Source: Betaproteobacteria bacterium (GTDB lineage: Bacteria > Pseudomonadota > Gammaproteobacteria > Burkholderiales > Casimicrobiaceae). Taken from it: DNA of 8,964 bases. Each line of letters starts with the position of its first letter. Position 1 is the first letter of the stretch. The notes under the pieces are model-generated. The model was not told the origin of the DNA and ran no database searches. It saw only the letters and a program-made list of their open reading frames with translations. A program made the position numbers and the translations under genes. The stretch covers positions 1-8,964 of the forward strand of contig VBCZ01000059.1 in the NCBI GenBank assembly GCA_005889025.1, read 5' to 3'. Below are positions 1 to 6,287 of this stretch, in pieces.

Positions 1-135
1 CAAGTGCGCAACATTCTTGTCGGCATCGCGCAGAATGACGCCGGCAAGCAGGTCCTCGGCCCTCTCGGCTACAAGGGATTCGTCGCGCCGAACCACGACG
101 AGGAGCGGAAGGCGATCGCCTGGCTGGGGTTGTAG
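1..135 (+). CDS. C-terminal end of a PhnD-like ABC transporter substrate-binding protein (partial)
   Basis: An open frame enters from the left edge and reads 44 residues before TAG at 133-135. It begins QVRNILVGIAQNDAGKQVLG, continues with a GYKGFVAP segment and ends AIAWLGL. The pattern of 'small helix, D-x-G-K-x-x-L, LG-aromatic-KGF' near the C-terminus resembles periplasmic binding proteins of the phosphate/phosphite/phosphonate (PhnD) family, which pass an oxyanion to an inner-membrane ABC permease. This assignment rests on the tail alone: the ligand-binding residues and signal peptide lie outside the window. Codon use (strong G/C third positions) supports real coding. The gene converges on the hydroxy-acid oxidase with about 100 bases between the stops. 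No transporter partner gene follows on this side. Confidence 0.5.
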   Translation, partial: QVRNILVGIAQNDAGKQVLGPLGYKGFVAPNHDEERKAIAWLGL

Positions 136-239
136 CCGTCGGTAACCTCTTCCGCCCCACGGCTCGCGTCGAAGGACGATCGGGCGACCGGCGAAACCGG
201 TGGACGTCCCACGCCCGTACCGTCCAGGCCGTGGCCGCT

Positions 240-1409
240 TCAGCGAAGCGAAGAACTTTTTAGCCGGACGAGCCACTGAGGGCCGAGGTCCTCGAGTCCG
301 GTCAATCCCAGCATTGCCATGTCGCGGTAGACCTCATCGGAGAGCAAGCGGATGGCGTGCCTGGCCCCGGCTTCGCCGCCGACCGCCGCGGCGTAGCCGA
401 GCGGGCGTCCGAGAAAGACGAACTTCGCGCCGAGCGCCAGCGCTTTCAGCACGTCGGTGCCTCGGCGGACCCCGCCGTCCATCATGATTGGAATGTCGGG
501 GCATGCCGCCACGATCTCCGGCAGGACCCGCAGTGCCGACACCGCCCCGTCCAGTTGTCGGCCGCCATGGTTCGACACGATGATGCCTTGGGCGCCGGCT
601 TCGCGGGCAATCCGGGCATCCTTCTTGTCCAGAACGCCTTTGATGACCAGGCGCCCTTTCCAGACACGGCGGATGAGCTCGAAGTGCGTCCAGGTCAGAT
701 GTCCCCGGTCGGAATAATCGCGCACGACGCTCGCTGACAGAATGGGCGCGCCGCGCGTGGCGTAGTTGTTTTCGAAGTGCGGCATGCCGTGCTGAAGCAG
801 CGTGCGCAGGAACGTTCCGAAAAGCCATCGTGGATGCGTGATCCCGTCCCAGGCAAGACGCAAGCTTGGGCGCAGAGGCGTTGAGAACCCTGCTCTGACG
901 TTATTCTCGCGATTGCCGGCCACCTGCGAATCGACCGTGATCACCAGCGTCTCGAAGCCGGCGCGCGCGACCCGTTCGATAAGTGCGGTGATGCGAGGAA
1001 CGTCGCCGGGAAGATAGGCTTGAAACCAGGTAGTTTTGCATTCCTTCGCAACATCCTCAAGACGAATCAGCGATGAGCCGCTCATGATCATTGGAATGTT
1101 CGCCGCAGCCGCAGCTCTCGCCAGCACGATGTCGCCTCGGTACGCATACAGCGCGGTGATGCCCATGGGCGCGATGCCGAACGGCGCCGCGTAAGTGCGA
1201 CCGAAGAGCGAAGTCTCCTGCGAGCGCGTCGAGACATCGACGAGGACGCGAGGCACGAAGCCGAGCTCAGCAAATGCCGCCCGGTTGTCGTTTAGCGAGC
1301 TGTTCGTCTCGGCGGCGCCGGCGATGTAGCCGAAGACGGGTCGCGGCAGATGTTTGCGTGCCGCCCTCTCGAAGTCGTCCAGGCAAAGCTGGCCTCGAAA
1401 CCGTCCCAT
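240..1409 (-). CDS. FMN-dependent alpha-hydroxy-acid oxidase/dehydrogenase (lactate/glycolate/mandelate family)
   Basis: This is a 389-residue flavoenzyme of the family that oxidises L-2-hydroxy acids to 2-oxo acids (lactate dehydrogenase LldD, glycolate oxidase, mandelate dehydrogenase). All family landmarks are visible. Y28 sits in VFGYIAGAAE and the PFGIAPMG flavin segment spans 76-83. Y132 sits in WFQAYLPGD, D160 in VITVD and R167 in AGNRE. K257 sits in LVIKGV, the proton-abstracting H281 with R284 in SNHGGRQLD, and the phosphate loop DGGVRRGTDV spans 311-320. Length matches the usual 350-400 residues. The frame is open to 1697, but family alignment begins at MGRFRGQLCLDDF, and this ATG has a GAGG eight bases upstream; the ATG at 1487 lacks a Shine-Dalgarno sequence. 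No signal peptide is seen, so it is probably cytoplasmic or membrane-peripheral. The exact substrate cannot be read. The usual acidic residue after the NRE motif is replaced (NRENN). No lactate permease or regulator lies beside it. Confidence 0.92.
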   Translation of the reverse strand: MGRFRGQLCLDDFERAARKHLPRPVFGYIAGAAETNSSLNDNRAAFAELGFVPRVLVDVSTRSQETSLFGRTYAAPFGIAPMGITALYAYRGDIVLARAAAAANIPMIMSGSSLIRLEDVAKECKTTWFQAYLPGDVPRITALIERVARAGFETLVITVDSQVAGNRENNVRAGFSTPLRPSLRLAWDGITHPRWLFGTFLRTLLQHGMPHFENNYATRGAPILSASVVRDYSDRGHLTWTHFELIRRVWKGRLVIKGVLDKKDARIAREAGAQGIIVSNHGGRQLDGAVSALRVLPEIVAACPDIPIMMDGGVRRGTDVLKALALGAKFVFLGRPLGYAAAVGGEAGARHAIRLLSDEVYRDMAMLGLTGLEDLGPQWLVRLKSSSLR

Positions 1410-1778
1410 CGGCGCGCCCTCGGAAGCAGCTGAGATTAAGACCGCTCTCGCGCGCTCATTTCCTGGAGACGAACGGAAAGTTTCCATGCGGCGGATAGCA
1501 TCGCGCGAAGGAGATTTCGCGTCCAGCGAGATCCGGAGCGAAGACGCTAATACGCGCCCGAAAATGCGTTTGTCATGACGGAGGAGAACCGCCGGTGCCC
1601 TGGACCCGGAGCTGCAAGCACCCGCCCGGCGACCCCAAGGCGCATGCCTGCCGTTCCGCGCTAAGATGCTCGGCGGCATTGGGCTGGGGAATGTCAACCG
1701 CTTTTGACTTTTTTCGTTATTGGCTGCTCAGTGGCTATGTACCTTTTGCCCGCACCGTAGTTAACCAAGGAGAACAAT
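1410..1778. other. Intergenic region between divergent oxidase and Lys/Ala-repeat genes
   Basis: About 370 bases separate two divergent genes. No convincing gene was found. Open frames crossing it are compositionally poor and overlap the start of the following gene out of frame. A TTGACT at 1704-1709 could be a -35 element for the gene at 1779, but no good -10 sits at 16-18 bases from it (TATGTA at 1736-1741 is too far away). The sequence becomes clearly more A/T-rich after about 1700, as expected for a promoter region. I do not assign a specific promoter. Confidence 0.4.
1767..1772 (+). promoter_or_regulatory. Strong ribosome binding site (AAGGAG)
   Basis: A near-consensus AAGGAG lies six bases before the ATG at 1779. 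It fixes the start of the small exported protein and suggests efficient translation. Confidence 0.8.
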
Positions 1779-2189
1779 ATGTTCAAGCAGTTTGCCGCTC
1801 TACTCGCAGGAGTCGTTACCTTATCGATGAGCGTTTTGGCGGTTGCCGCCGACGCGCCGAAGTCCACGGCTCCGGCAGCCACCACACCGCCACCCATGAC
1901 CGCACCGGCGGCGACTCCGCCTGCCAGCGGCAGCATGGCGGCCAGCCCCAAGGCCGAAGTAAAGGCCGATGCCAAGGCAATGAAAGCCAAGGCCGACGGT
2001 GACTACAAAGCCGCCAAAGCCAAGGCGGACGCCGACTACAAGGCCGCCAAGGCCGAATGCGGCAAAAAGACTGGCGCCGACAAGAAGGCATGCACCAAAG
2101 ATGCCAAGGCCGCCCACGACGGCGCCATAAAAATGGCCAAGGCGGAGCACGACAAGGAAGCGGCTGACGTCAAGGCGATGAAGAAATAA
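1779..2189 (+). CDS. Small exported Lys/Ala-rich repeat protein
   Basis: A 136-residue protein with three parts. Residues 1 to about 23 form a Sec signal peptide (MFKQF, a hydrophobic core, then AVA before AD). Residues about 25-55 are a Pro/Ala/Thr/Ser-rich linker. Residues about 56-136 are Lys/Ala/Asp-rich and predicted helical. Two 11-residue repeats are adjacent: KADGDYKAAKA (71-81) and KADADYKAAKA (82-92). Cys94 and Cys105 bracket KKTGADKKA and could form a disulfide in the periplasm. Similar short proteins with a DYKAAK...C...C...AKAAH pattern are common, uncharacterised products in betaproteobacteria, often annotated hypothetical. The function is unknown; the basic helical tail could bind the cell envelope or polyanions (inference). 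The gene has a strong ribosome binding site and its own strong terminator, so it is probably a well-expressed monocistronic gene. Confidence 0.88.
   Translation: MFKQFAALLAGVVTLSMSVLAVAADAPKSTAPAATTPPPMTAPAATPPASGSMAASPKAEVKADAKAMKAKADGDYKAAKAKADADYKAAKAECGKKTGADKKACTKDAKAAHDGAIKMAKAEHDKEAADVKAMKK
1989..2054 (+). repeat. Two tandem 33-base coding repeats
   Basis: Codons 71-81 (1989-2021) and 82-92 (2022-2054) of the exported protein encode near-identical peptides that differ only at Gly/Ala in position four. They differ mostly at third codon positions, which points to an old duplication kept by selection on the protein. Confidence 0.7.
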
Positions 2190-2222
2190 GGCTGCCTCGA
2201 CAATCCGGTTTTACAGCTGAAC

Positions 2223-2253
2223 AGAGGCGGGGTTGCACCCCGCCTCTTTTTTT
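2223..2253 (+). terminator. Strong rho-independent terminator
   Basis: A perfect 10-bp stem (AGAGGCGGGG / CCCCGCCTCT) with a TTGCA loop is followed directly by a seven-T run at 2247-2253. It lies 33 bases after the stop of the exported protein and separates that gene from the DUF763 gene. Confidence 0.95.
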
Positions 2254-2260
2254 CCGGCAG

Positions 2261-2286
2261 CAGAGCGGGCAGAGCGGGAATCCCGC
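2261..2286 (+). repeat. Tandem 9-base repeat running into a small hairpin
   Basis: CAGAGCGGG occurs twice back to back (2261-2269 and 2270-2278). The second copy runs into the small palindrome GCGGG-AAT-CCCGC (2274-2286). It lies between the terminator and the DUF763 gene. No function can be assigned. Confidence 0.45.
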
Positions 2287-2393
2287 GCTAGACTGCGGAT
2301 CGAAACATCGGGAATCGCGGTAAACCATCTCGCGTCGGGATAGTCTCGCGACCCAATGCCGCCAATTCGGAAGCAAGTTCCAATCGCACAACG

Positions 2394-3572
2394 ATGTCCC
2401 GAACCGGCTTAGCGCATCTCCCTCTGCACGGTGGCAAGGCTCCTCGGTATCTGTTCGAACGGATGGTTCCGCTGTCCCGCGAGATCGTGATTTTCCTCGC
2501 GAGCGAATTTGGCCGCCACGAAGTTCTGCGGCGCCTCTCGGACCCTTACTGGTTTCAGGCCTTCGGTTGCGTTCTCGGTTTCGACTGGCACTCGAGCGGG
2601 CTCACGACGACGGTGTGCGGCGCCCTCAAGGAAGGCTTGCGCGGCACCGAGAACGAGCTCGGAATCTTCGTCGCAGGAGGCAAGGGCGCGACCTCGCGCA
2701 AGACACCGGCCGAGATCAGCGCAGCATGCGAGCGCATCGGGCATGATCCAGATCCGCTCATCTACGCCAGCCGCATCTCGGCGAAGGTGGACAACTCCGC
2801 GGTCCAGGACGGCTATCAGCTTTACCATCACTCGTTCGTCTTCACCGCGGACGGGCAATGGTGCATCGTCCAGCAGGGGATGAGCGATGCCACGTCCACG
2901 GCGCGTCGCTACCACTGGCTGTCCGACAGTGCGAGCGACTATGTAAGCGAGCCGCACGCCGCCATCTGCTGCGATGCCAACGCCGATACCTTGAACCTGG
3001 TCGCGATGGAAAGCGCTGATGTGCGCTCCGCTTCCGCGGCGCTCGCCGCGCAGAAACCGGAGGTGATCTTGAATGCGCTGGGCCACCTGCCGTTGCTGGA
3101 GATGCCCCGACGCCACGAAGTTGCAAGGAGCGATATCAATCCGAAATACCTCGAGAGAATCCTGTTGCGGACCTACGAGACCGCGCCCGCCGACTTCGAG
3201 TCTCTGCTCGCGATCGAAGGGGTCGGCGCGAAAACGCTTCGCGCGCTTGCGCTGACTGCCGAGCTGATTTACGGCACGCGCGCAAGTCGGAGGGATCCGG
3301 CGCGGTATTCGTTCGCGCACGGAGGAAAGGACGGAACGCCTTTTCCGGTCGACCGCACTACCTACGATAAGACGATTGAAGTCATGCATCACGCCCTCAA
3401 CGGTGCGAAGATCGATCGCAGCGAGAAAATCCGTGCGTTTCGCAGGCTGGCCGAGTTTTCCATTGGGGATCGCGCCGCCGATCGTTCCCGAGCCGAAGAG
3501 CCGGGCTTTAGCTTCACCGGCGATGGCGAAGCGCAAGGGTTGCGCGAAACGTCAGAAGGCGGACGACCCTAG
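2394..3572 (+). CDS. DUF763 family protein with a helix-hairpin-helix motif
   Basis: A 392-residue protein of the uncharacterised DUF763 family. The family signatures appear in order. LPLHGGKAPRYLFERM is at 9-24, and LSDPYWFQAFGCVLGFDWHS is at 48-67, followed by a TTTVCGALKEGL segment. KVDNSAVQDGYQLYHHSFVF (131-150) precedes WCIVQQGM (156-163) and RRYHWLS (171-177). LEMPRRHEV is at 235-243, and SFAHGGKDGTPFPVDR (306-321) follows. Between the last two, LLAIEGVGAKTLRALAL (271-287) is a helix-hairpin-helix element of the type that binds DNA backbone, so a nucleic-acid role is likely but not shown. The start agrees with the family N-terminus, though the ribosome binding site is weak. The last ~25 residues are polar and look unconserved. 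No signal or membrane segment is seen. The stop shares CTAG with the convergent thioredoxin gene. The family is best known from archaea, thermophiles and Bacteroidetes. Confidence 0.9.
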   Translation: MSRTGLAHLPLHGGKAPRYLFERMVPLSREIVIFLASEFGRHEVLRRLSDPYWFQAFGCVLGFDWHSSGLTTTVCGALKEGLRGTENELGIFVAGGKGATSRKTPAEISAACERIGHDPDPLIYASRISAKVDNSAVQDGYQLYHHSFVFTADGQWCIVQQGMSDATSTARRYHWLSDSASDYVSEPHAAICCDANADTLNLVAMESADVRSASAALAAQKPEVILNALGHLPLLEMPRRHEVARSDINPKYLERILLRTYETAPADFESLLAIEGVGAKTLRALALTAELIYGTRASRRDPARYSFAHGGKDGTPFPVDRTTYDKTIEVMHHALNGAKIDRSEKIRAFRRLAEFSIGDRAADRSRAEEPGFSFTGDGEAQGLRETSEGGRP

Positions 3573-3907
3573 GGCGAGTCGGCAGCGTCGATCCGCTCGA
3601 GGGCTTCGCGAATCGCGCTCTCGACCCTGGGCCGAACGAGGCGCGCGGTCTCCCTGCCGTTGCGCAGAAAGACCAGCGTCGGCCATAGCTTCACGTTGAA
3701 GGAGCGGCCCAGCGGTCGCCCGCTGCCGTCGGCGATCTTGATATGGCGTACGCGCGGATGATCGGCCAACGCGGACGCCAGCAGCGGCTGGGCTGCGCGA
3801 CAGTGTCCGCACCAGGGGCTGCCAAACTCCATCACGGTGGGTCCATCCATCATGTCGATCGACGCACGCGATGGTTCGGTGGCCGCGTATACATCGTTCA
3901 TCGCCAT
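3569..3907 (-). CDS. Thioredoxin family protein (WCGHC active site)
   Basis: A 112-residue single-domain thioredoxin-fold protein. The redox centre WCGHC is at 32-36, preceded by the beta strand PTVMEFGSP. KLWPTLVFLRNG (73-84) supplies the cis-proline P76 opposite the active site. The CGHC dipeptide resembles protein-disulfide isomerase and oxidising thioredoxins more than the CGPC of canonical TrxA. A thiol-disulfide reductase or oxidant role is expected; the partner is unknown. The start is uncertain. The ATG at 3907 (MAMNDVYAATEP) and the ATG at 3901 both fit the family N-terminus, while an upstream TTG at 3955 would add a 16-residue extension with a weak hydrophobic stretch. None has a strong ribosome binding site at ideal spacing. 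If the TTG were used, the extension might anchor the protein, but it is a poor signal peptide. The gene converges on the DUF763 gene with a 4-base overlap of stops. Confidence 0.88.
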   Translation of the reverse strand: MAMNDVYAATEPSRASIDMMDGPTVMEFGSPWCGHCRAAQPLLASALADHPRVRHIKIADGSGRPLGRSFNVKLWPTLVFLRNGRETARLVRPRVESAIREALERIDAADSP

Positions 3908-4112
3908 AGAGATCCACGCCGCCCAACGAATGAGTTGCCGAGACCCGTATGACAACCGCGAGGGCCTCTAAATTTCTCCTTGCCATGGCGGGGAAAGGAA
4001 AATTTTATCCAGTCGCGGGTTTTCGCGCCGCAACTGTCCGACATCCGAGTCAATGTTGTTGAGGAGTTTCACCTTTGGAGGTTTCGAACGCCATAACTAA
4101 AGATAGGACAAC
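3908..4112. other. Gene-poor spacer upstream of the thioredoxin gene
   Basis: About 200 bases between the thioredoxin start and the glycosyltransferase-like remnant. An imperfect inverted repeat (AAATTTCTCCTT near 3970-3981 against AAGGAAAATTT near 3997-4007) brackets CCATGG. On the minus strand it supplies an AAGGAG that is too far from the thioredoxin starts to be their ribosome binding site. A 34-codon minus-strand frame at 3968-4072 has a protein-like composition but no ribosome binding site. I make no firm call. Confidence 0.3.
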
Positions 4113-4475
4113 CTAAACGGCGCGAAACATTGCGTGGGTCCGGCGAGCGCGCCGGCGCCAACCTGTGTCGCACGAATGAACCGGCGGCCTGTCGGCCCGG
4201 ATACCGACGACATAACTTCGATGATAGGGGGCAAGCAGTCGGTTCAGGCAATCGCGGTGCGCGAGATTGACACAGCCGCTGATGAAGGCCTCGCCGATCG
4301 TGGGGGTGATCCCGGCGGCCAGAAGCGATTGCCGCAAGCGCAGAAATGTCTGAACGATCCAGTTGTTGACGCCGCCTCGGAAGGGCGCCGCCTGCGCAGC
4401 GACATCATGCTCGGAAAGATCATTCAAGTCGGGCCATGCCGTACTGAGTGCCCTTGCCACAAAATGCATCCGCAT
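4113..4475 (-). pseudogene. Truncated N-terminal fragment of a glycosyltransferase-like gene
   Basis: A 120-codon minus-strand frame. Residues about 32-103 look like real protein: FRGGVNNWIVQTFLRLRQ (32-49), then GEAFISGCVNLAHRDCLNRL (61-80), then YHRSYVVGIRADRPPVHSCD (84-103). This order (N-W-I-x-Q-T-aromatic, G-x-x-N-x-x-H-x-D, SYVV-x-x-x-ADRP, C-D) matches from memory the N-terminal part of a bacterial glycosyltransferase-like family in which the text continues into a V-x-QN segment. Here the similarity stops at D103 (about position 4167). The remaining 17 residues are Arg-rich and unlike the family, and no continuation is found in any frame before the thioredoxin gene. There is no clear ribosome binding site at the ATG at 4475. 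I read it as the leftover 5' part of a gene deleted at its 3' end. It could alternatively be a small expressed protein. Confidence 0.5.
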
Positions 4476-4827
4476 TGCGATCGCTTTTTTTTGTCGCGGC
4501 GGCGCCGGCCACCACGATTGATCGAACCGATGATCGTTGCGAGAACGCAGCCTGGGACGCTATTCAATGAGGAAGCGCATAGGTGATCCTCATAGCGATG
4601 CGCCCAAGCCGACTGCTTCTGGCAAGCGTCAGCATGCGTTAAGAGTGCCGCGGGAAGCGGCGACGTTGTATGCAGATGTAACAAGGAGGCCGAACTGAAA
4701 AGCGCTGTTACAGACTCAGCAGGCCACCATCAGGCGAGCGCGGGTGGTTCCGAGTGGCGTTTCTCGAATCCGGCGAATGCGCGCCTCTTTGGTTGCGCTT
4801 CAATGGCACAGCGGACATCGACATAAA

Positions 4828-4842
4828 AGGTGAAAATCACCT
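4828..4842. repeat. Perfect inverted repeat AGGTGA-AAA-TCACCT (possible operator)
   Basis: Six-base arms with a three-base spacer lie about 100 bases upstream of the ATG at 4944. It has the size and symmetry of a dimeric regulator's binding site, and is also a possible short RNA hairpin without a T run. No regulator gene is nearby to pair it with. Confidence 0.4.
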
Positions 4843-4864
4843 CGCGGTGCAGCGGAACAAAGCT

Positions 4865-4874
4865 CCCTCGAGGG
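4865..4874. repeat. Perfect 10-base palindrome CCCTCGAGGG
   Basis: A palindrome with no spacer lies just upstream of a TATACA (4879-4884) that could serve as a -10 element for the gene at 4944. No matching -35 is seen, so the promoter itself is not called. Confidence 0.35.
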
Positions 4875-4943
4875 TGTTTATACAACAATGGTCAATGATC
4901 GGGTTGCCGCACCCATTCCGTTTACTAACCAACGAGAGCACAG

Positions 4944-5318
4944 ATGAAGAACCTGACGCTGACATCTTTAACGGCATTAGCGCTCCTCTTCGCGGCCGCG
5001 ACCTGCAACGCGCAGAATCGTGACCGACCCCAAGCCATGACGGCGCACACCGAAGGTATGCGCGGCGGGCCGGATGGGCACCGCGTCGAGGCCGACAGAG
5101 ATCACAGGCAGCGGCCCGCCGTGATCGTCGTAGGTGTGCCTGTTTTTGTCGGCCCTGCTTATGTACCGTACTTTCCGGCGTCGATGCCGGGTTACCTTGA
5201 CCAGGCCGCTCCGGGCAGCTACCAAACGATCGACGGATTTTGGTACTACTGCCCGGACCCGGCAGGCTACTTCCCCGCCGTGGGAGGCTGCCCGAAGGGA
5301 TGGAGGTTGATTCCGTAG
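4944..5318 (+). CDS. Small secreted protein with C-terminal WYYC...CPKGW motif
   Basis: A 124-residue exported protein. Residues 1-23 form a Sec signal peptide (MKN, a hydrophobic Leu/Ala core, then CNA before QN); it lacks a good lipobox. Residues 24-58 are polar with many His, Arg and Asp. Residues 59-75 hold a Val/Pro-rich stretch (VIVVGVPVFVGPAYVPY). The C-terminus carries FWYYCPDPAGYF (99-110) and then GGCPKGW (114-120). This aromatic/Cys tail (WYYC, then P-x-G-Y-aromatic-P, then C-P-x-G-W) recurs at the end of many short exported proteins of beta- and gammaproteobacteria that have no known function. The two cysteines C103 and C116 probably form a disulfide in the periplasm. A GAGAG upstream is an acceptable ribosome binding site. 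The gene stands alone, with inverted repeats upstream. Confidence 0.88.
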   Translation: MKNLTLTSLTALALLFAAATCNAQNRDRPQAMTAHTEGMRGGPDGHRVEADRDHRQRPAVIVVGVPVFVGPAYVPYFPASMPGYLDQAAPGSYQTIDGFWYYCPDPAGYFPAVGGCPKGWRLIP

Positions 5319-5556
5319 TTCCGCGAGGGGCGCCGAGATGGTTAGTCACGCTTCGGAGAGTGCGCAAAGGCTACACCCAGCGAATAAGGGCCTTCGACCG
5401 ATTCTGCTGAAAAGCTTCCGTATCGACTTATCAACCAGCCCCTCGTGTTCATATTTGCCGGACGCGCTCCTACAGGCGAATCAGCATCGCGCTGATTTCC
5501 ACTGCGACACCGGTGGCCTACATTCGTGTTGTCAATCACGCGAAAGGCGGCCTTCA

Positions 5557-5856
5557 ATGGAAAATGGCGGCATTGCATGGCATTGGCAGCAACGCATCGC
5601 GGACGTGTTGATCGCCGCGGCGACGGTCGCCGTTGCGCTTGCAGCGACCGGCGCCACGACGGAGATTTCGTATATGCTGCTAATCGCGGTCACCCTGATC
5701 GGCATCGGGCTGGTGCTCGAGCCCAAGGTTACGCCGCAGCATGCGGGTGACATCGCCCCGCAGCCGTTTCGACCCATGGAACTAAAAACCGCGCGGCCCG
5801 AGCCGCAGTTGATGGGGCGTTTCGACGCCCCCATCGTCGACGCGACGAGCGTGTGA
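5557..5856 (+). CDS. Small two-helix membrane protein coupled to a receiver-domain gene
   Basis: A 99-residue protein with two predicted membrane helices, about 14-32 (IADVLIAAATVAVALAATGA) and 38-55 (SYMLLIAVTLIGIGLVLEP), joined by a very short polar turn. A roughly 44-residue hydrophilic Pro-rich tail follows. The frame is open from 5338, but the ATG at 5557 is preferred because AAAGG lies eight bases before it and the upstream residues are not protein-like (Cys/Ser/Arg-rich). Both termini are likely on the same side, most plausibly cytoplasmic. Its TGA overlaps the GTG of the receiver gene by four bases, a classic translational-coupling arrangement, so the two products are probably made together. 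No family is recognised. Confidence 0.7.
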   Translation: MENGGIAWHWQQRIADVLIAAATVAVALAATGATTEISYMLLIAVTLIGIGLVLEPKVTPQHAGDIAPQPFRPMELKTARPEPQLMGRFDAPIVDATSV

Positions 5857-6287
5857 CGAACGAAATGCCCGAACCATTGCAGGTCTACCTCGTCGAGGAC
5901 TCACCGATCATCCAGCGGTTGGTCACTTCTGCGATCGTGGCGGCGGGGGCGGAGTTGAGCGGCTGCAGCGCCGACGCGCAAACAGCCATTGCCGATTTGT
6001 TCACCCTGCAACCCGATCTGATCCTGATTGACATCCGCTTGGCGTCCGGCAGCGGATTCGATGTGCTGAAGACGCTGCAGGAGCACAGCCTCGTGCCAGG
6101 GGCAATCAAGGTGGTCCTCACCAATCACGCGAACGCCGAATACAGGGATCTCAGCCTTCGGCTCGGCGCCGATCGATTCTTCGATAAGTCTTCGGAGACA
6201 TGGGAAGCCTTGGCGTTGATCAGTGCCCTCGCCGGTGAAAGGCTGAGCCAGGGCGCTCCGCTGCGCCACTCTTCCACAATATTCTAG
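5853..6287 (+). CDS. Stand-alone response-regulator receiver domain (CheY-like)
   Basis: A 144-residue protein consisting of one receiver domain. The acidic pair E15-D16 is in VYLVEDS, the phospho-acceptor D60 in LILIDIRLASGSGFDVL, T90 in VVLTNH and K112 in FFDKSSE. All residues needed for Mg-dependent phosphorylation are therefore present. The last ~14 residues (LSQGAPLRHSSTIF) are a short tail, with no DNA-binding, GGDEF or other output domain. The start is GTG at 5853, overlapping the previous stop as GTGA; an in-frame ATG at 5865 would give 140 residues. The closest style is the receiver proteins that begin 'xxVYLVEDSPxIxxxL'. No histidine kinase is in the window, so its phosphodonor is unknown. 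Output must come from protein-protein contact, possibly with the coupled membrane protein (inference). Confidence 0.93.
   Translation: MTNEMPEPLQVYLVEDSPIIQRLVTSAIVAAGAELSGCSADAQTAIADLFTLQPDLILIDIRLASGSGFDVLKTLQEHSLVPGAIKVVLTNHANAEYRDLSLRLGADRFFDKSSETWEALALISALAGERLSQGAPLRHSSTIF

Larger units (their letters stand above)
4476..4943. other. Long non-coding region before the WYYC protein
   Basis: About 470 bases with no supported gene; open frames here have poor composition and no coherent start. Visible items are a GCGATCGC palindrome followed by eight Ts (4477-4492), an AAGGAGG at 4683-4689 with no start codon at usable distance, and two perfect inverted repeats close to the next gene (4828-4842 and 4865-4874). 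The stretch together with the neighbouring gene fragment suggests past deletion or insertion here. Confidence 0.4.

Noticed and set aside
187..201. ACCGG-CGAAA-CCGGT hairpin between the two convergent genes as a terminator
   Set aside because: Only five pairs and no T run on either strand.
1595..2002. Plus-strand GTG frame preceded by GGAGGAG, running out of frame into the Lys/Ala-repeat gene
   Set aside because: The residues are Cys/Arg/His-rich and not protein-like, and more than half of the frame is a shadow of the well-supported gene at 1779.
3968..4072. 34-codon minus-strand frame (GTG start) containing FLSPPWQGEI, loosely like a methyltransferase DPPW/SPPW motif
   Set aside because: No ribosome binding site, too short to judge, and not obviously continuous with the glycosyltransferase remnant; the motif match could be chance.
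4463..4492. Possible intrinsic terminator (AATGC-ATCC-GCATT then eight Ts)
   Set aside because: The stem is only five pairs and is separated from the T run by the eight-base GCGATCGC, so it does not fit a terminator.
4134..4586. Plus-strand 150-codon frame opposite the glycosyltransferase-like fragment
   Set aside because: Composition is irregular and no family pattern is visible; the minus-strand frame over the same bases shows the coherent motifs.
5338..5556. N-terminal extension of the two-helix membrane protein from an upstream ATG
   Set aside because: The extra 73 residues look like translated non-coding DNA, and the ATG at 5557 has a better ribosome binding site just before the hydrophobic region.
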